A stretch of 64,000 nt of DNA. Origin: CAVWXT01 sp963759115. Its GTDB lineage: Bacteria > Planctomycetota > Planctomycetia > Pirellulales > Thermoguttaceae. Where the stretch lies: contig CAVWXT010000006.1 of assembly GCA_963759115.1 (NCBI GenBank), forward strand, positions 806,001 through 870,000, written 5' to 3'. Below, one piece after another: positions 9,575 to 19,494 of the stretch (positions are counted from its first letter, which is position 1; each line of letters opens with the position of its first letter). The position numbers and the translations under genes were made by a program. Below the pieces are notes generated by a model. The model did not search any database and was not told the origin of the DNA. It saw only the letters and a list, made by a program, of their open reading frames with translations.

Positions 9575-9931
9575 TGGATAGTGGATAGTCAGCCGGGGTA
9601 CGCCGCTTGCGGTTTCGCGGAGCGGCCCACGCGATCGCCTCCTGTTCCGCATTCCACCGCGCCGCCGCCGTTCTGCCGATTCGATTCGTTAGTCCTTTCC
9701 ATATAATGACTTGCGTCAGCCTGCCACAAACTCGCGAAAAGTGGCCGGCGAAATCCGGCACCAGATTCCTTACCTAATCCCCGGTCAATTGCTTGCTTTA
9801 CCTAAATCCCCTAAGTAAGATCAATGGTGTAGAAGTTATAGGCGACCTTAATCCGCGCTCCCACCCGTGACGTCGTTGTCGATGGCGTGGGAGCGTACCG
9901 GACAGTTACTCTGGAACTGGAGATACTCCCC
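9575..9931. other. Intergenic stretch without a gene
   Basis: No credible gene is seen. The stretch contains a degenerate CCGGCACC/TTACCTAATCCCC string related to the 5511-5581 repeat and presumably the promoter of the next gene, but no clear -35/-10 pair was identified. Confidence 0.5.
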
Positions 9932-11321
9932 ATGCGTTGTCGAGGACTCGATTGCCCGTCGTTCTGGCTGTGGGGGCTGGTTGGGTTGTTCCTGGCCGCA
10001 TCGTCCACCGCCTGGGCCCAATCCACCAGCGGCGGCAGCAGCGGCAGCACCTCGGCGCCGCTGGCGTGATCGTTGACGCCCAAGGCGTGCTCCGCACGAA
10101 GGTCTTCTTCGACTCGAGCGGAGACGTGATGCGCGAACGGATCGCGGCGGCAAAAGCCACCCTTGGCCCTAAGGTCTCGGCCTTCAGCAAGCTGCGAAAA
10201 ATCTCGTTGAATCGCCTCGAACAGTCGATCCTCGACCATCAGGGCGTCCTGACCGACGAGATGCGCTACATGGCCGGGATGCTCCGGGTCCGTTACGTCT
10301 TCTACTATCCCGAGAGCAAGGACATCGTGTTGGCCGGGCCGGCCGAGGGCTGGGTTTCCGATCCGAACGGCCGGATCGTGGGCATCGTCAGCCGGCGGCC
10401 CGTCGTGCAGTTAGAGGACGTGGTGGTTGCCTTGCGGGCGTTTCCCGCCGGCGGCAGCGGCGTCCGGTGATCGGCTGCTCGATCGACCCGACCCAAGAAG
10501 GCCTGGCAACCATGCAGCAGTACTTGCGGACGAACCGGCCCAATCCGAATCAACCGGAACCATTCGTCGAGGGCCTGCGCAATAGCCTGGGCTATCAGTT
10601 AGTCAGCATCAACGGCGTTTCGCCGAAAACGCGCTTCGCCCAGGTGATGGTCGAGGCCGACTACCGCATGAAATTGATCGGCATCGGGCTGGAAGCCCCG
10701 CCGGTGAACCTCGTCAGCTACGTGGATCGGGCCAAACCCACCGACGTGGCTCGCAACGCCCTGCAGCGGTGGTTCTTCATGCCCGAATACCAGTGCGTCC
10801 GCCAAAGTGAAGACAAGCTGGCGATGGAACTGGTCGGCGACGGCGTGAAACTGGTGGGCGAGGACGAGGTGGTCATGGCCAGTGGCGAGCGGCGAACGGC
10901 CTCGGGCCGCGGCAACGCGGCCAGCAAGTCGTTCGTCACCGCGTTCACGAAGAAATATCCGGAACTGGCCGAACGGTCGCCGGTCTACGCCGAGTTGCGA
11001 AACCTGATCGACCTGACGATCGCCGCGGCCTACGTGCAAGGCCAGGACTACTGCGTCAAGGCCGGCTGGAAGATGGAGTTCTTCGGCAGCGAAAAGACCT
11101 TCCCGGTCGAGAAGTACAGCATTCCCAAGACCGTCGAGTCGGCGGTCAACGCGATCTGGAAGGGCCAGACGCTGATGACGCCCATCGGCGGCGGCGTGGC
11201 AATCCATGCGACGGAGGCCCTGCGGCCGGCAAATCTATTGACCGATGAGAAGGGCAGAGTGGGCAAGCTTCGCGAAGGCGTCAAGCCCAACCTGGCCAAG
11301 GGCCAGTGGTGGTGGGACTAA
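9932..11321 (+). CDS. DUF1598-like secreted planctomycete protein, two frameshifts
   Basis: Three consecutive frames (9932-10069, then to 10470, then to 11321) join into a secreted protein of about 460 residues. The signal peptide MRCRGLDCPSFWLW... ends at AWAQS. A Gly/Ser linker follows, then GVIVDAQGVLRTKVF, the strand-rich region PAEGWVSDPNGRIVGI, and a long C-terminal part with EADYRMKLIGIGLE and a WKMEFF segment. I believe this is the DUF1598 family known mainly from Rhodopirellula-like bacteria; function unknown. Each frame change fits loss of one base, near 10055 and 10463. The family name is from memory. Confidence 0.65.
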
Positions 11322-11441
11322 CTTCCGTTCGGTTCTCGTGCCTTCCACGGCGCGAAAGCCTCGTTACACCCGGTCGCCGACGGACGCTCTGGTAGGCATG
11401 TCCGTCGGCGACCTTTCCTTTTCTTGGCCGATCATCGGTCT

Positions 11442-11462
11442 CCCTCTCCCGTCGCGAGAGGG
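11442..11462. repeat. Small dispersed palindrome
   Basis: CCCTCT and AGAGGG pair across a 9-base loop, followed by GTCGGGGTGAGG. This is the same motif type as at 15745-15820 and at the IS4 insertion site. Confidence 0.55.
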
Positions 11463-11540
11463 TCGGGGTGAGGTCGGCCGGCGCGGCAGATCCCCGTTGA
11501 GCCCGCAGGTTATGCTTCCGCAGGACCTCCGGAAAATATT

Positions 11541-11609
11541 CTAGTTGCATAGAAGATTCCCCTTGACGCCGTTTCCGGCCGGGGATATATTTCTAGTTAA
11601 ATAAAAGAT
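11541..11609 (+). promoter_or_regulatory. blaI-blaR1 promoter with two probable BlaI operators
   Basis: TTGACG (11563-11568), 17 bases, TATATT (11586-11591) form a strong promoter. Two direct copies of CTAGTTNNATANAAGAT flank it: 11541-11557 just upstream of the -35 and 11593-11609 right after the -10. Binding at the second copy would block RNA polymerase. BlaI/MecI repressors autoregulate in this way, so these are the likely operators; the repeat itself is visible, the binding is inferred. Confidence 0.65.
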
Positions 11610-11638
11610 CGGTCCTCGGTCAGGGAGACTTTACGGCC

Positions 11639-12043
11639 ATGGTCCGCCCGAAGTCGGAACACCCCACGGAACTGGAACTTCAAATTCTCAAGGTGCTTTG
11701 GCAGCGCTCTCCCCTGCCGGTGCGCGACGTGCGCGATGCCTTGGCCGCGGCCGGACGCGAGCTGGCCCACACCTCCGTCATCACCACGCTCAACGTGATG
11801 GTGCGGAAGAAGTATCTCCGGCGTTCCATGCAGGGCAACGCCTGCTTGTTTGCGCCCCGCCTCAGCCGCGACGAGGCCTCGCGGCGGATGTTGGGCGACA
11901 TCGTCAATCGCGTCTTCGACGGCTCGGCCAAGGCAGTGGTCCTGAGCCTCTTTGATTCGGCCGAACTGAATGCGGCCGACCTGAAGGAACTGCGGCGTCT
12001 TATCGACCACAAAGCAAAGGAACATGCCGATGAACCCGAGTAA
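11639..12043 (+). CDS. BlaI/MecI/CopY-family repressor
   Basis: The 134-residue protein is a winged-helix repressor of the penicillinase-repressor family: TELELQILKVLWQRSPLPVRDV (helices 1-2), LAHTSVITTLNVMVRKKYL (recognition helix and wing), then a C-terminal dimerisation part where BlaI proteins are cleaved on induction. It is followed, with a 14-base overlap, by an M56 metallopeptidase, the sensor/protease partner. In planctomycetes such pairs are numerous and not necessarily tied to beta-lactams, so the signal here is unknown. It probably represses its own operon through the CTAGTT repeats upstream. Confidence 0.88.
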   Translation: MVRPKSEHPTELELQILKVLWQRSPLPVRDVRDALAAAGRELAHTSVITTLNVMVRKKYLRRSMQGNACLFAPRLSRDEASRRMLGDIVNRVFDGSAKAVVLSLFDSAELNAADLKELRRLIDHKAKEHADEPE

Positions 12044-15000
12044 TCTGTGGCAGGCGCTCGATGGGATCGGAGCCGACTATTCCTTGCCATTGACGCAGGC
12101 ACTGCTTCATTTTCTGTGGCAGGGCGGCGTGATCGCGATCGCGTACGCGATCGTAGCCCGCGGTTTGCGTCGGGCCCCCGCCGCGCGCGATACGTCGCCG
12201 GCGTGGCGGCCTTGCTGCTGATGGCTGCCTGCCTGCCGGCCATGCTATTTGTGCTTCCTTCGCCCCGCATGGCAGCCGTAGAGACCGCGAAGCAGCCTGA
12301 TGCCCCTTCGATGTCGGCGGTCACTCCGGCAACCGCGGGCCAGTCCGTTGCGGACCTTGCCGAGTCGGAACCGGTCGTCGCGACCGTCCCAGCGGACCGC
12401 CCGACAGCCGGCAACCTACCGCCGTCGCCGAGCGTTGCTTCCGCCGAGGTATCGATTCGGCAATCGGCAGCAGATCGCGCGGCCAGTCTTTTGGCGTGGG
12501 CGTCGCCGTACGCCAGCGGCCTGTATCTGTGCGGCGTCGTGCTGATGCTGTTGCGAGTCGCCCTGGGGCTCTGGGGCGGACGCCGGCTGCGCCGGGCCGG
12601 CACGCCGCTGGGCGACGGCCCGATCTTCGAGATGCTCCGCGACCACGCGCGGCGGATGGGAATGCGACTGATTCCGGCGGTCGCCTATTGCCGGCGGATT
12701 TCCGTGCCGGTGGTGGTGGGCGTGTTGCGGCCGATGATCCTCCTGCCGGCGAGTCTGGCGTCGGGCCTGACGCCGGAGCAACTCGAAGCCGTGCTCTTGC
12801 ACGAGTTGGCCCACGTGCGCCGCTACGACCTGGCCGTCAACATTTTGCAGCGGCTGGTCGAGGCCCTGCTGTTCTTCCATCCGGCCGTGTGGTGGCTCAG
12901 CCGGCGGATCAATGCCGAGCGGGAAAACGCCTGCGACGATCTGGTGGTGCGGTGGAATTGCGACCGTGCCCGATATGCCGACGCTTTGCTGCGCGTGGCG
13001 GAACTCTGCGCGGCGGTGGGCGATCGCAGCATGATTGGCAAGGCCGCGCTGGCCGCAAGCGGTGGAAATGCCTCGCAGTTCAAACGCCGCGTGCTGCGAC
13101 TGCTCGACCCCAACGACAAACCGGCGATGCGACTGACGACTACCGGCGTGGTAATGTCGCTGCTGCTGATCTTCTCCGTCCTCCTCGCGCCGATAGCCTG
13201 GCGAAGCGCTGCTCGGGCTGAAGAGGAGCCAAAGGCCGCAAACGCCGCTGAGCCGCAGAGTGCTCCAGTTGCGGCGAAAGGCGTGCAGACCGATCAGCCG
13301 GTCAAGCCGGAAACCCCGCAGCCGGTCTCGATGTCGGCCGAAGAGTTTGGCCGGCTTTCAGCCGCGGACCAACGCGCCCTGCTGGTCCGCGTTTTCCAGC
13401 GACGTCTGGAACATGCGAAGAACCTTTACTACGAAATCGACCTGCTTGTGCGAAGCTGTGAGAACCTCGATGGCCAGCCGGGCAAACCACTGGCAAGGGA
13501 TTCGGGCACCCGCGTCCACTACCGGCACTGGCGGCTGGGAGCTTCTTTCCGGATGGATGACGACTGGTATGAGAACCCCAACGCCGCCGAGTCCGCTACC
13601 TATCAGTCCTGCGGTGTCAATTCAGAGGAGGGCGTGGGCCGCAACACGACGACATATAAGGATGGCAAGAGGCCCTCACAGGGGCAGGTCCAGTATCCTT
13701 TCGAGCCAAACGCCAGCAACCCGTATGTGTATTGGTTCGATCGCAAGGGACCTCAGCCCGACCATGTGATGGGGGAGTATCTTTTCCCGTACCTCATCCA
13801 CCGTCAAAATGAGTTTGAAATCAAGGTGCCCGTTGCGGGCGACAAAGTGCAATTGACCGTGCCCTGGCAACCGTGGTGGACCGACAAACCGGGCGGCAAA
13901 CGGGTGTACGTACTCGATCCCCGAAAGGGTTTCCTCCCGATCCGCTGCGACTCGCGTTGGGACGGCGACACCCCAGCCCAGGGCAAGCCACATTGGCGGA
14001 TTGAAAGGTTCGCGGTGGAAGACAGTCGGCTGGTGGGCGACGTGTGGATGCCCATCAGGCTGAAGGAAGAGACCGCGGCCTCGACAGTTCCCGATAGCGT
14101 TGCCGTCTACGAGACAAAGGTATCGCGGATTGAGTTCGGCACGGTGAAGCCGGGCGACCTGACGGTGCCGTTCACCGAGGGCATGCACGTCGTGGATACG
14201 ATCGAGGGGGTGAGCTACACTGCGGATGCCCAAGGAAAGCCCGCCGGTCCCGTCAAGCTTGAGCCGAACTGGAAACACCCACCGCCGGAAACGTGGCCGA
14301 AACGCCCGGACGCGGCCCAATCGAAACCGGATCAGAGCGGCGTCCAGCCCGGCCCGAGCGCCGTTGCAACGCACACGGGTATTCCCTCGATGGCCAGCCG
14401 GTTATCGGCCGCCGACAGAGCGATGTTAAAGGCGGAACGAGAGAAGAACCGGGAGTACGATAATCGCATCGAGGCGCTGTTGAAGGTGCTGCAATCCGGT
14501 CCACCGGTCACACAGGACGATCGCATTGAGGCGGGGTTAGATGTGCTGCGCACCTACACACTTGGCCGCGAAAATGATGAACGGCAATGGGCGACTGCGG
14601 TCCGTGAACTCATCCAGATCGGCAAACCGGCGGTTCCGAAGTTCACCGAAGAACTCGACCGAACGGAAAGAGACGCGACGTTGCGGGCCCTGGGATTTGT
14701 CCTTCGCGGAATCGCCGATCCGCGGACGATCCCCGCGCTGATTCGCGCTGTTCCAAAGATCTTACAGTCGGCCGGCAGCGACTGCGGCCTCCCCATCGAA
14801 AACGATCCCGAATTGGCGCAATTCATGCAGGCGCACGATCACGCACACAAACCGGGATCGCTCGCCGACAAATCCGGATACTTCTCCTATGGGCGTCCGT
14901 TCTATGAAATCATGCCCGCGCTGGAAAGACTTACCGGGCAAACACTGGGGTACAAAGAGTACCGCTTTGTGTTTCTCGGCGGCGGATTGGAACAACGGAA

Positions 15001-15733
15001 CATCCAGCGGAGACTGGTGCTGAGACTTGCCGAGCGATGGGCCGATTGGTGGACCAACAACTGGCAGAGCTTCGTCAACGATGAAGCCGAGGCACAGCTC
15101 GATCGGATCAAGCAGTCGCTCGAACAATATGCCCGGTCGATCCCGTCCCCCACAGGAAAGCCGCCAGCGGAGTTCCCCGTCGGTCCGAACGTGACCACGG
15201 GGGGAGGGGCAATCAACCAATCCATCAAGTCGTTCCAAGAGTCGCCGTCAGACGGCTTCTTGGACCTGGATACAGGGCGTCGTCCGAGGCCGCCTGACGA
15301 ACTCGTTAAGACATCGACGGGACCGGAACCGTCACCGGAACTGCTGGCGTGGGCCGAACGGGAGGGCGTCGATTTGATCAACGTCAAGGTCACGTTGCCC
15401 TTGGGCGATATTTCCTATTACGCCTTTAAGCCCATTGGCATGAAGGTGTGGCGGATCGACAACGACCGCTTCGAGAACATCGAGAAGGAACTCCGCCAAG
15501 GCAAGAAACTGGATCTGCCTGAAGCCTGGGAATCGCCGCTTACCCTCGGATCGTTCCTGTTCATCACCAAGGAAGGGACTTGTGGAGCGATACAGATTCG
15601 ATCTCCCCTGGGGCAAGGGGCATACACCAACGGCGGCCTGCACTACGAGTTCATTTACGAGGATGACGCGAAATCAACTTCACCGGCAAGGCGTCTGTCC
15701 CCGCCAGCCATGCCTGCATCGCGGGCACCGTGA
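12030..15733 (+). CDS. BlaR1-like M56 peptidase with a very long C-terminal region, one frameshift
   Basis: The N-terminal 330 residues are a membrane-bound M56 peptidase: a hydrophobic start (PLTQALLHFLWQGGVIAIAYAIV), further membrane segments, and the zinc motif HELAHVRRYD near residue 257 with downstream ENACDD. A last membrane helix (VVMSLLLIFSVLLAPIAW) precedes about 830 residues of periplasmic sequence: a beta-rich part with TYKDGKRPSQGQ, then a helical part with HEAT-like segments (IPALIRAVPKIL). BlaR1 proteins sense a ligand outside and cleave BlaI inside. The frame changes near 12180 by a small indel. The ATG at 12030 is preferred over 12024 because AAAGG lies 9 bases upstream. The last 20 codons run into a repeat region and may not be native. 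Confidence 0.8.
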
Positions 15734-15744
15734 GGACGCGCCGA

Positions 15745-15820
15745 CGCCCTCACCCTAACCCTCTCCCAAAGGGAGAGGGGACTCGCGGGTCGTCCTAATC
15801 CTCTCCCGGCGGGAGAGGGG
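15745..15820. repeat. Two tandem CTCTCCC palindromes
   Basis: CCCTCTCCC-AAA-GGGAGAGGG (15759-15779) is a perfect 9-bp stem, and CCTCTCCC-GGC-GGGAGAGG (15800-15818) a perfect 8-bp stem. They sit exactly at the 3' edge of the truncated Rieske gene. The type matches the sequence into which the IS4 element inserted. Confidence 0.8.
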
Positions 15821-16227
15821 ACCGGTCGGTCACCGGTCCCGCCAGGGGATCGCCCCGCAGGGAGAAGTTGCTGCCGTGGCAGGGACACTTGAACAACCCC
15901 TCGGCCGGGAAGAAGGCCGTCAAACATCCCAGGTGCGTGCAAACCGTCAGCAAGGCATAGATCGTGTCCTTCTCGCGGAACCATCCACACCTGGTGCTCC
16001 TTGGCCCAACGATCACTCACGGCGCCTGCCTGGTAGTCGCCCGGGACGCCGGCCTTGAACTGTGCAGGCGGTTCGTAGAGCACCTTGGGAAAGAAGAAGC
16101 GAAATTTGGCGTAGATGGTGCTGGCCAGGCTCACCGCCAGGCTGCCCAGACCAAGGCGAGTGAACGCCGTGGCGACAAAGCCGCGCCGACTCTGGCCGGC
16201 GCCCATGTCCGGTTCGGGTTTACTCAT
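15795..16227 (-). pseudogene. Rieske iron-sulfur protein, truncated and frameshifted
   Basis: The product starts MSKPEPDMGAGQSRRGFVAT, with a twin-arginine motif and membrane anchor, as in Rieske subunits of cytochrome bc complexes that carry electrons from quinol to cytochrome c. The two [2Fe-2S] ligand boxes CTHLGC and CPCHGS are present, but in a different frame from the N-terminus (shift near 15980). The protein then runs into GDPLAGPVTD and stops inside the CTCTCCC repeats, about 30 residues early. No cytochrome b gene follows. The start overlaps the upstream oxidoreductase fragment by 8 bases, so the two were one operon. Loss of the 3' end and of cytochrome b suggests a decayed operon. 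Confidence 0.75.
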
Positions 16228-16738
16228 AGACCCACTCCCCACTCGATACGAAGCGCCGCATCGCGATCGCACTTGTTGGGCAGCGACGGACACACAGGCC
16301 ACACCGGATGCAGGAGGTCTCATCCAGCACCATAGCGTACCCTTCTCCACGGCGGGCTGTTGCGTGGAAGTCGTCGGCCGCGTCGCTCCAGTCAACGTGC
16401 GAGGCCGAAATCATTGAAATGCATTGGTAGGGGCAGATATCCACGCACCCCCCACATAAGATACACCGCTCGGCATCCAAAAAATGTTGTCCCACCGAAA
16501 GGATAATCGAATCGGTGGTAATCAGCGATTCCGAGCCGGTCTCAAAACGGGGGTTGAAGCGGCCGTCCGAGTCGAAGACCGACGCACAGCGCACGGTTTC
16601 CAGCCCGACCACTTTGCCATCCACGCCCAAGACCCTCTTCGGCCCCGTGGAGGGATGGAATAGGATTCCCTCCCTTTCGGCCTTCTCAACCTCGTATCCG
16701 TGCGCGGGCATCTCCTCTCGCGATTCCAGGCAAATCAC
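16220..16738 (-). pseudogene. C-terminal fragment of an FAD-dependent oxidoreductase with two 4Fe-4S clusters
   Basis: The 172-residue fragment begins inside a Rossmann-type oxidoreductase (VICLESREEMPAHGYEVEKA, then DSIILSVGQ), as in GltD-like enzymes. It ends with two 4Fe-4S motifs: CILCGGCVDICPYQC and CIRCGLCVRRCPTSA. The family is normally several hundred residues, so the FAD-binding N-terminus is missing. The frame stays open a little upstream, with REVHV fitting the family, but homology fades around 16770 where an unrelated plus-strand ORF starts. Genes of this type precede Rieske and cytochrome b genes in some planctomycete respiratory operons, which matches the next gene here. Confidence 0.7.
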
Positions 16739-16761
16739 GTGTACTTCTCGGCTCCCCAGGC

Positions 16762-17205
16762 GTGTACGCAGCTCCCCACGGTGACGACTACTTGTACTAT
16801 GTGGAAGAGTATGCGAGAGTGGCCGCCGTGTTGCCCGAGGGGAAGCTTCTCGTATGTACCAGGTGCGGCACGCAGCGCACGCTGCGCGTCGAGGAACCGA
16901 TGTTGCGGCGGGCCAACTGGTGGGAGCGGCTACTGTTCAGAAAGCACTTCCCGCCGCCTGCCGAGATTGTCGGACGCAGACAACCTGCGCGAGACCCTCG
17001 AAGGCACCGCTCTGACGCCACCAACCCGCGTGGATTGGCGATGATCGTGGGACCCAGCTATCGCGGGTGGGCGAGCGTTGAACCGAACAAAGGGGACTTG
17101 CAGGCACAGGTGTCCGGTAGTACCATGCTGATTGTGCCCAGGCGATCTTGTTGGAATGGCAGTGTTTTGCAGCGCACCTGTCATCACGAAGGAGCGCCGA
17201 TATGA
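16762..17205 (+). CDS. Doubtful small protein with one CxxC pair
   Basis: The open frame from the GTG at 16762 encodes up to 147 residues. The first 70 look protein-like: GDDYLYYVEEYARVAAVLPEG, then CTRCGTQRTLRVEEP with a CxxC pair, then WWERLLFRKHFPPPAEI. The rest has the low-information look of non-coding sequence. It abuts the broken end of the oxidoreductase fragment on the other strand, so it may itself be a gene remnant brought there by a rearrangement. No family recognised. Confidence 0.3.
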   Translation: MYAAPHGDDYLYYVEEYARVAAVLPEGKLLVCTRCGTQRTLRVEEPMLRRANWWERLLFRKHFPPPAEIVGRRQPARDPRRHRSDATNPRGLAMIVGPSYRGWASVEPNKGDLQAQVSGSTMLIVPRRSCWNGSVLQRTCHHEGAPI

Positions 17206-17561
17206 GCTTCACTGACTGGGTGAAGAGTTGTTTCTCGCGTCGCGGAAAAGCTGTTTCCCTCTATCGCAGCGGAATGGCGAAGGCGAACAAGCGCGACCAC
17301 GACGGCGCTATCGCCGATTATTCGGCCGCGATTCAGGTGCCCAATATCCCGACCGACGTAAAGGCGATGACGCTCTACAATCGGGCACTCGCGTATTCCG
17401 CGATTCACGAAGACGCAAAATCGGCCGAGGACCTTGCAGCCGTGCTGGAATTGCCGGGAGTCCCCGCAAACATCAGAACTCGCGCCGAAGAGCGGCGTGA
17501 ACGGATCCGGCAGCGCGACAAGAGGGGAACGAATCCGACGGTGCATCGAACACCCGGCTAG
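17202..17561 (+). CDS. Small TPR-type protein
   Basis: The product is 119 residues. From about residue 20 it has a tetratricopeptide-like pair: YRSGMAKANKRDHDGAIADYSAAIQV and MTLYNRALAYSAIHEDAKSAEDLAAVLEL, with the expected small and aromatic positions. Such repeats bind other proteins. The ATG at 17202 has a GAAGGA site 8 bases upstream and is preferred over open codons further up. The C-terminus is basic. No signal peptide is seen. Partner unknown. Confidence 0.7.
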   Translation: MSFTDWVKSCFSRRGKAVSLYRSGMAKANKRDHDGAIADYSAAIQVPNIPTDVKAMTLYNRALAYSAIHEDAKSAEDLAAVLELPGVPANIRTRAEERRERIRQRDKRGTNPTVHRTPG

Positions 17562-17616
17562 CAATTAGCCAGGGACCGTCTGGGTGCGCGGTCGACAGGT
17601 CGTCACGTTTCCCAAT

Positions 17617-18297
17617 TCAAATCGTCTCGATCTTGCCGACCGACTCAAGCATCCCCAGCCACTTGGCAAAGTGCGGACAATTTTCTCGCATCACGTCAAT
17701 TCCGATCCGTTGTGCTGCGATAAGGCCGTGGATTCGTTTTCGGTAGTCGGTAAATACCTTCAGAAGTCGTTTCGAGGGGGCCGTTGGGGGGCCGTCGTCG
17801 ATCTCCTCGGGATTCAGAAATTCGTCTCGGATGGCTTGGACGTCTCGCTCCGATCCGGGTGAACGGAGCACGGTACAGATCGTGGCTGGCTGGGAGAAAA
17901 GCAACGCCTCAAATTCGTGCATTTGGACATAAGGTCGAAATCGACGTTCCTCGAACGAGCCGCCAAGTTCGCTCAGGATATCCTCTTTCACAGCCGTTTC
18001 CACGATATCTGCCTTCCTGGGAAACGGAGCTTCTTTGGCTTCAGTCCGACCCGGCCAAGAATCGGGCAACGCGTAGAAATCAAACATCGTGGTGACGATC
18101 GTACCGGACTCTTGCCGCAACAACAAAAGAATATCTCGCTTGGCCCTAGCGTATCGGCAATCGCCGCCTTTGTGCCCCGGTTTTCCCACGAGCCGTGCTG
18201 CCATATAGACCTTCTTTGTGGCCAGCAGCGGCGCCAAAACGTCCCGCACGAACCCCTGCTCGGTCTGGCCTTCGACGACGGCAATGACCCTACTCAT
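17617..18297 (-). CDS. DUF4276 / TOPRIM-like protein, partner of the AAA ATPase
   Basis: The 226-residue protein starts MSRVIAVVEGQTEQGFVRDVLAPLL, a strand followed by a glutamate and helix as in TOPRIM-fold DUF4276 proteins. It continues with TTMFDFYALP (an aspartate after a hydrophobic strand) and MHEFEALLFS, both typical of that family. The TOPRIM fold occurs in OLD nucleases and RloB/AbiL-type proteins. The start overlaps the end of the AAA ATPase gene by 8 bases, so the two are co-translated. A nuclease or binding role in a two-gene defence-like module is an inference. The ATG 21 codons further up lies inside the ATPase gene and is less likely. Confidence 0.75.
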   Translation of the reverse strand: MSRVIAVVEGQTEQGFVRDVLAPLLATKKVYMAARLVGKPGHKGGDCRYARAKRDILLLLRQESGTIVTTMFDFYALPDSWPGRTEAKEAPFPRKADIVETAVKEDILSELGGSFEERRFRPYVQMHEFEALLFSQPATICTVLRSPGSERDVQAIRDEFLNPEEIDDGPPTAPSKRLLKVFTDYRKRIHGLIAAQRIGIDVMRENCPHFAKWLGMLESVGKIETI

Positions 18298-19387
18298 GCA
18301 CGGGGCCTCCGCCGTAGACGTTCTTCTGCCATAGGTCGCCCAGCGTGTAGTCTTCTGCAAGCCACGCGGCCAGGTCGTCCGCTTTCAGTCGTCGGAATCG
18401 AGATGCTCCTTCCTCACGATCGATGACGACGATCTGGTCTGGCTCGAACGCATTGAGCAAGGGGGCCGACTGCGTGGACACGATCAACTGGGTGCGCTGT
18501 TGGGCCTGCAAGATGAGGTTGGCCAGCACATCCAAAGCCTGAGGATGGAGTCCCAATTCCGGCTCATCGATCAAGATGGTCGCCGGCGGACTTGGCTGGA
18601 GGAGGGCCGTCGCCAGGGCGATGAATCGTAGCGTGCCGTCTGACAACTGGCTAACGTGAAAGGGATAATCACTGTCTTCCTGCTCCCACTCCAATTCGAT
18701 GATTTCATCGCCGTTGCTCTTCTTGGGCCGCAGCTTGAAATCCCGAAGGAACGGAGCCACCAAGCGAACCGTATCGACGATCAGACTATACGTTTCCTTT
18801 TCTTCCTCGCGAAGATGGAACAGGAAAGCCGCCAGATTTCCTGCGTCGGGCCGAAATCGATCGTTGTCGCGCACCGAGCCGGTTCGCCGCATGGCAGCAG
18901 TGTCGCTCGTATCGTGAAAGTGGTACACAATCCAACTTGCAATGGCAGCGGGAATTTGAACGTTCGAGCCGATCCTCGATCGGTTCCTAAGCTTGGACTC
19001 GCCATGCCCCTCGCCAAGAGATTTGTCAACGCGTGGGGCTAACACGCCCGGATACTGTATTCGCTCGTCGCCAAAGATCAGCCGATTATCGGCCGTAGCC
19101 TCCAATGAGAATGTGTAGCCGCTGTCGCCGAACTTCAAGTCCGCAAAAATCTTGTCGGTTACCTTCGGCCCGAAAAACAGATGCGCATCGGCCCCGCCGG
19201 CCTTGTTGACGGCCTTTTCGAGCCGCCCTTCGACCATTTCTCGCAAGAGCGAGAAGAAGCTCACGAAGTTGCTCTTCCCCGAACCGTTCGCCCCGATGAG
19301 GACATTCACCTTCCCCAACCCGAAGTCTTGGAGCGACTGGATTGACTTGAATCCCGTGAGCGTGATCGTGTCGATGGGTCGTCCCAT
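18290..19387 (-). CDS. AAA family (ABC/SMC-like) ATPase
   Basis: The 365-residue protein has all parts of an overcoming-lysogenisation-type ABC ATPase: Walker A LIGANGSGKSNF near residue 31, a signature-like QLSDGTLRFIAL near 250, Walker B TILIDEPELGLHP near 275, and STQSAPLL in the place of the H-loop. It has no coiled-coil insertion of SMC length. It is the first gene of a pair with the DUF4276 protein. ATPase plus TOPRIM pairs are found among phage-defence systems, but the target is unknown. The gene is intact and its codon use resembles that of its neighbours. Confidence 0.85.
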   Translation of the reverse strand: MGRPIDTITLTGFKSIQSLQDFGLGKVNVLIGANGSGKSNFVSFFSLLREMVEGRLEKAVNKAGGADAHLFFGPKVTDKIFADLKFGDSGYTFSLEATADNRLIFGDERIQYPGVLAPRVDKSLGEGHGESKLRNRSRIGSNVQIPAAIASWIVYHFHDTSDTAAMRRTGSVRDNDRFRPDAGNLAAFLFHLREEEKETYSLIVDTVRLVAPFLRDFKLRPKKSNGDEIIELEWEQEDSDYPFHVSQLSDGTLRFIALATALLQPSPPATILIDEPELGLHPQALDVLANLILQAQQRTQLIVSTQSAPLLNAFEPDQIVVIDREEGASRFRRLKADDLAAWLAEDYTLGDLWQKNVYGGGPVHE

Positions 19388-19494
19388 GATTTCGCCGCCT
19401 CCACGTCGAGCGTGATCTGTCTCCAGGTGGTTCTCAGTTTAATTGATCCGACCCGGAGTGAAAAGTCATCCTGCGGCCCCACGGTCTGTCGCCA

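Noticed and set aside
12496..13221. Plus-strand frame inside the M56 gene
   Set aside because: Arg/Gly/Ala-rich alternative frame; HELAH and the membrane helices are in the other frame.
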